Part shown: piece after piece, positions 13,040-13,217 of the stretch | Layout: every line of letters begins with the position of its first letter | Position numbering within the stretch: the first letter of the stretch is position 1 | NCBI GenBank assembly: GCA_026396455.1 | Contig: JAPLWT010000020.1 | Location: 1-13,217 of the forward strand | DNA from: Microcaldota archaeon | GTDB lineage: Archaea > Micrarchaeota > Micrarchaeia > Burarchaeales > Fermentimicrarchaeaceae | Reading direction: 5' to 3' | Length of the DNA: 13,217 bases | Notes under the pieces: model-generated | Databases searched by the model: none | Told to the model about the DNA's origin: nothing | The model's input: the letters and a program-made list of their open reading frames with translations, nothing else | Program-made: the position numbers and the translations under genes

Positions 13040-13217
13040 TCATCTCACAACCTTAAACTTGAAACCGTAGTGAATCAGACCCTCCTTTCCATCCTCCTGT
13101 ATCTTCCTGAAAATCATCTCAACCGGCGTTCCAATCTTCACATCTCTGGCATCGCAATCCTCTACCTGCGCGGTAAGTCTAGGTCCTTCTTCCAGCTCAA
13201 TAATTGCCATCGTGTAA
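13040..13217 (-). CDS. DUF35 OB-fold protein (C-terminal part)
   Basis: The reverse strand from the window edge to TGA at 13042-13040 encodes 58 residues, beginning within YTMAIIELEEGPRLTAQVED and ending GFKFKVVR. The pattern (TMAIIELEEGPRL, then IGTPVEMIFRKI and YGFKFKVV) matches the C-terminal OB-fold of DUF35 proteins. These have an N-terminal zinc ribbon, outside this window, and in archaea form complexes with acetyl-CoA acetyltransferase (thiolase) and HMG-CoA synthase, channelling acetoacetyl-CoA into the mevalonate pathway for isoprenoid lipids. Whether those partner genes lie beyond the edge cannot be seen. There is no start codon inside the window. Confidence 0.82.
   Translation of the reverse strand, partial: YTMAIIELEEGPRLTAQVEDCDARDVKIGTPVEMIFRKIQEDGKEGLIHYGFKFKVVR

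Overview
The window is archaeal chromosomal DNA. The evidence is an NMD3 protein, a beta-CASP RNase of the aCPSF2 type, split ADP-forming acetyl-CoA synthetase subunits, a DUF2070 membrane protein, a DUF35 OB-fold protein and a ThiI/THUMP protein, together with A/T-rich TATA boxes about 25-28 nt upstream of many start codons. That spacing implies mostly leaderless mRNAs. The small proteins, tight packing and gene mix fit a euryarchaeote or a DPANN lineage such as Micrarchaeota or Diapherotrites. I cannot fix the taxon from this sequence. The region is dense: no stretch over about 130 bp lacks a gene, and I saw no tRNA, rRNA, CRISPR array, transposase or prophage gene.

Layout. (1) 1-702, minus: the N-terminal 234 residues of a ThiI-like THUMP protein, running off the left edge, with an eroded PP-loop. 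(2) 791-1298, plus: a 28-residue single-TM protein followed at once by a half-size EamA/DMT membrane protein. (3) 1373-3115, plus: AMP-forming acetyl-CoA synthetase, facing an operon at 5120-3136, minus, that encodes the beta and alpha subunits of the ADP-forming enzyme. (4) 5945-5223, minus: a tail-anchored protein with two predicted winged helices. It is divergent, across 38 bp, from a plus-strand pair: aCPSF2-type RNase and a GT4 glycosyltransferase (5984-8382). (5) 12283-8383, minus: a run made of a 74-residue helical protein, a DUF2070 membrane protein, a GT4 and a GT2 glycosyltransferase. (6) 12410-13039, plus: NMD3. It meets the end of a DUF35 OB-fold gene (13217-13040, minus, cut by the right edge).

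Functional themes. Acetate/acetyl-CoA interconversion is covered by both enzyme types, which would allow acetate excretion with ATP gain and acetate assimilation. Three glycosyltransferases next to a DUF2070 protein (a family I recall being related to neutral-ceramidase-type lipid hydrolases) suggest envelope glycolipid or glycan metabolism. ThiI-like, aCPSF2 and NMD3 are RNA or ribosome functions.

Points most worth following are the degenerate ThiI PP-loop, the membrane-anchored winged-helix protein sharing a 38-bp promoter region with the RNase, the triple TATAAGCCTT repeat between the 74-residue gene and NMD3, and the leaderless micro-ORF before the transporter. No clearly new defence or mobile system is visible.
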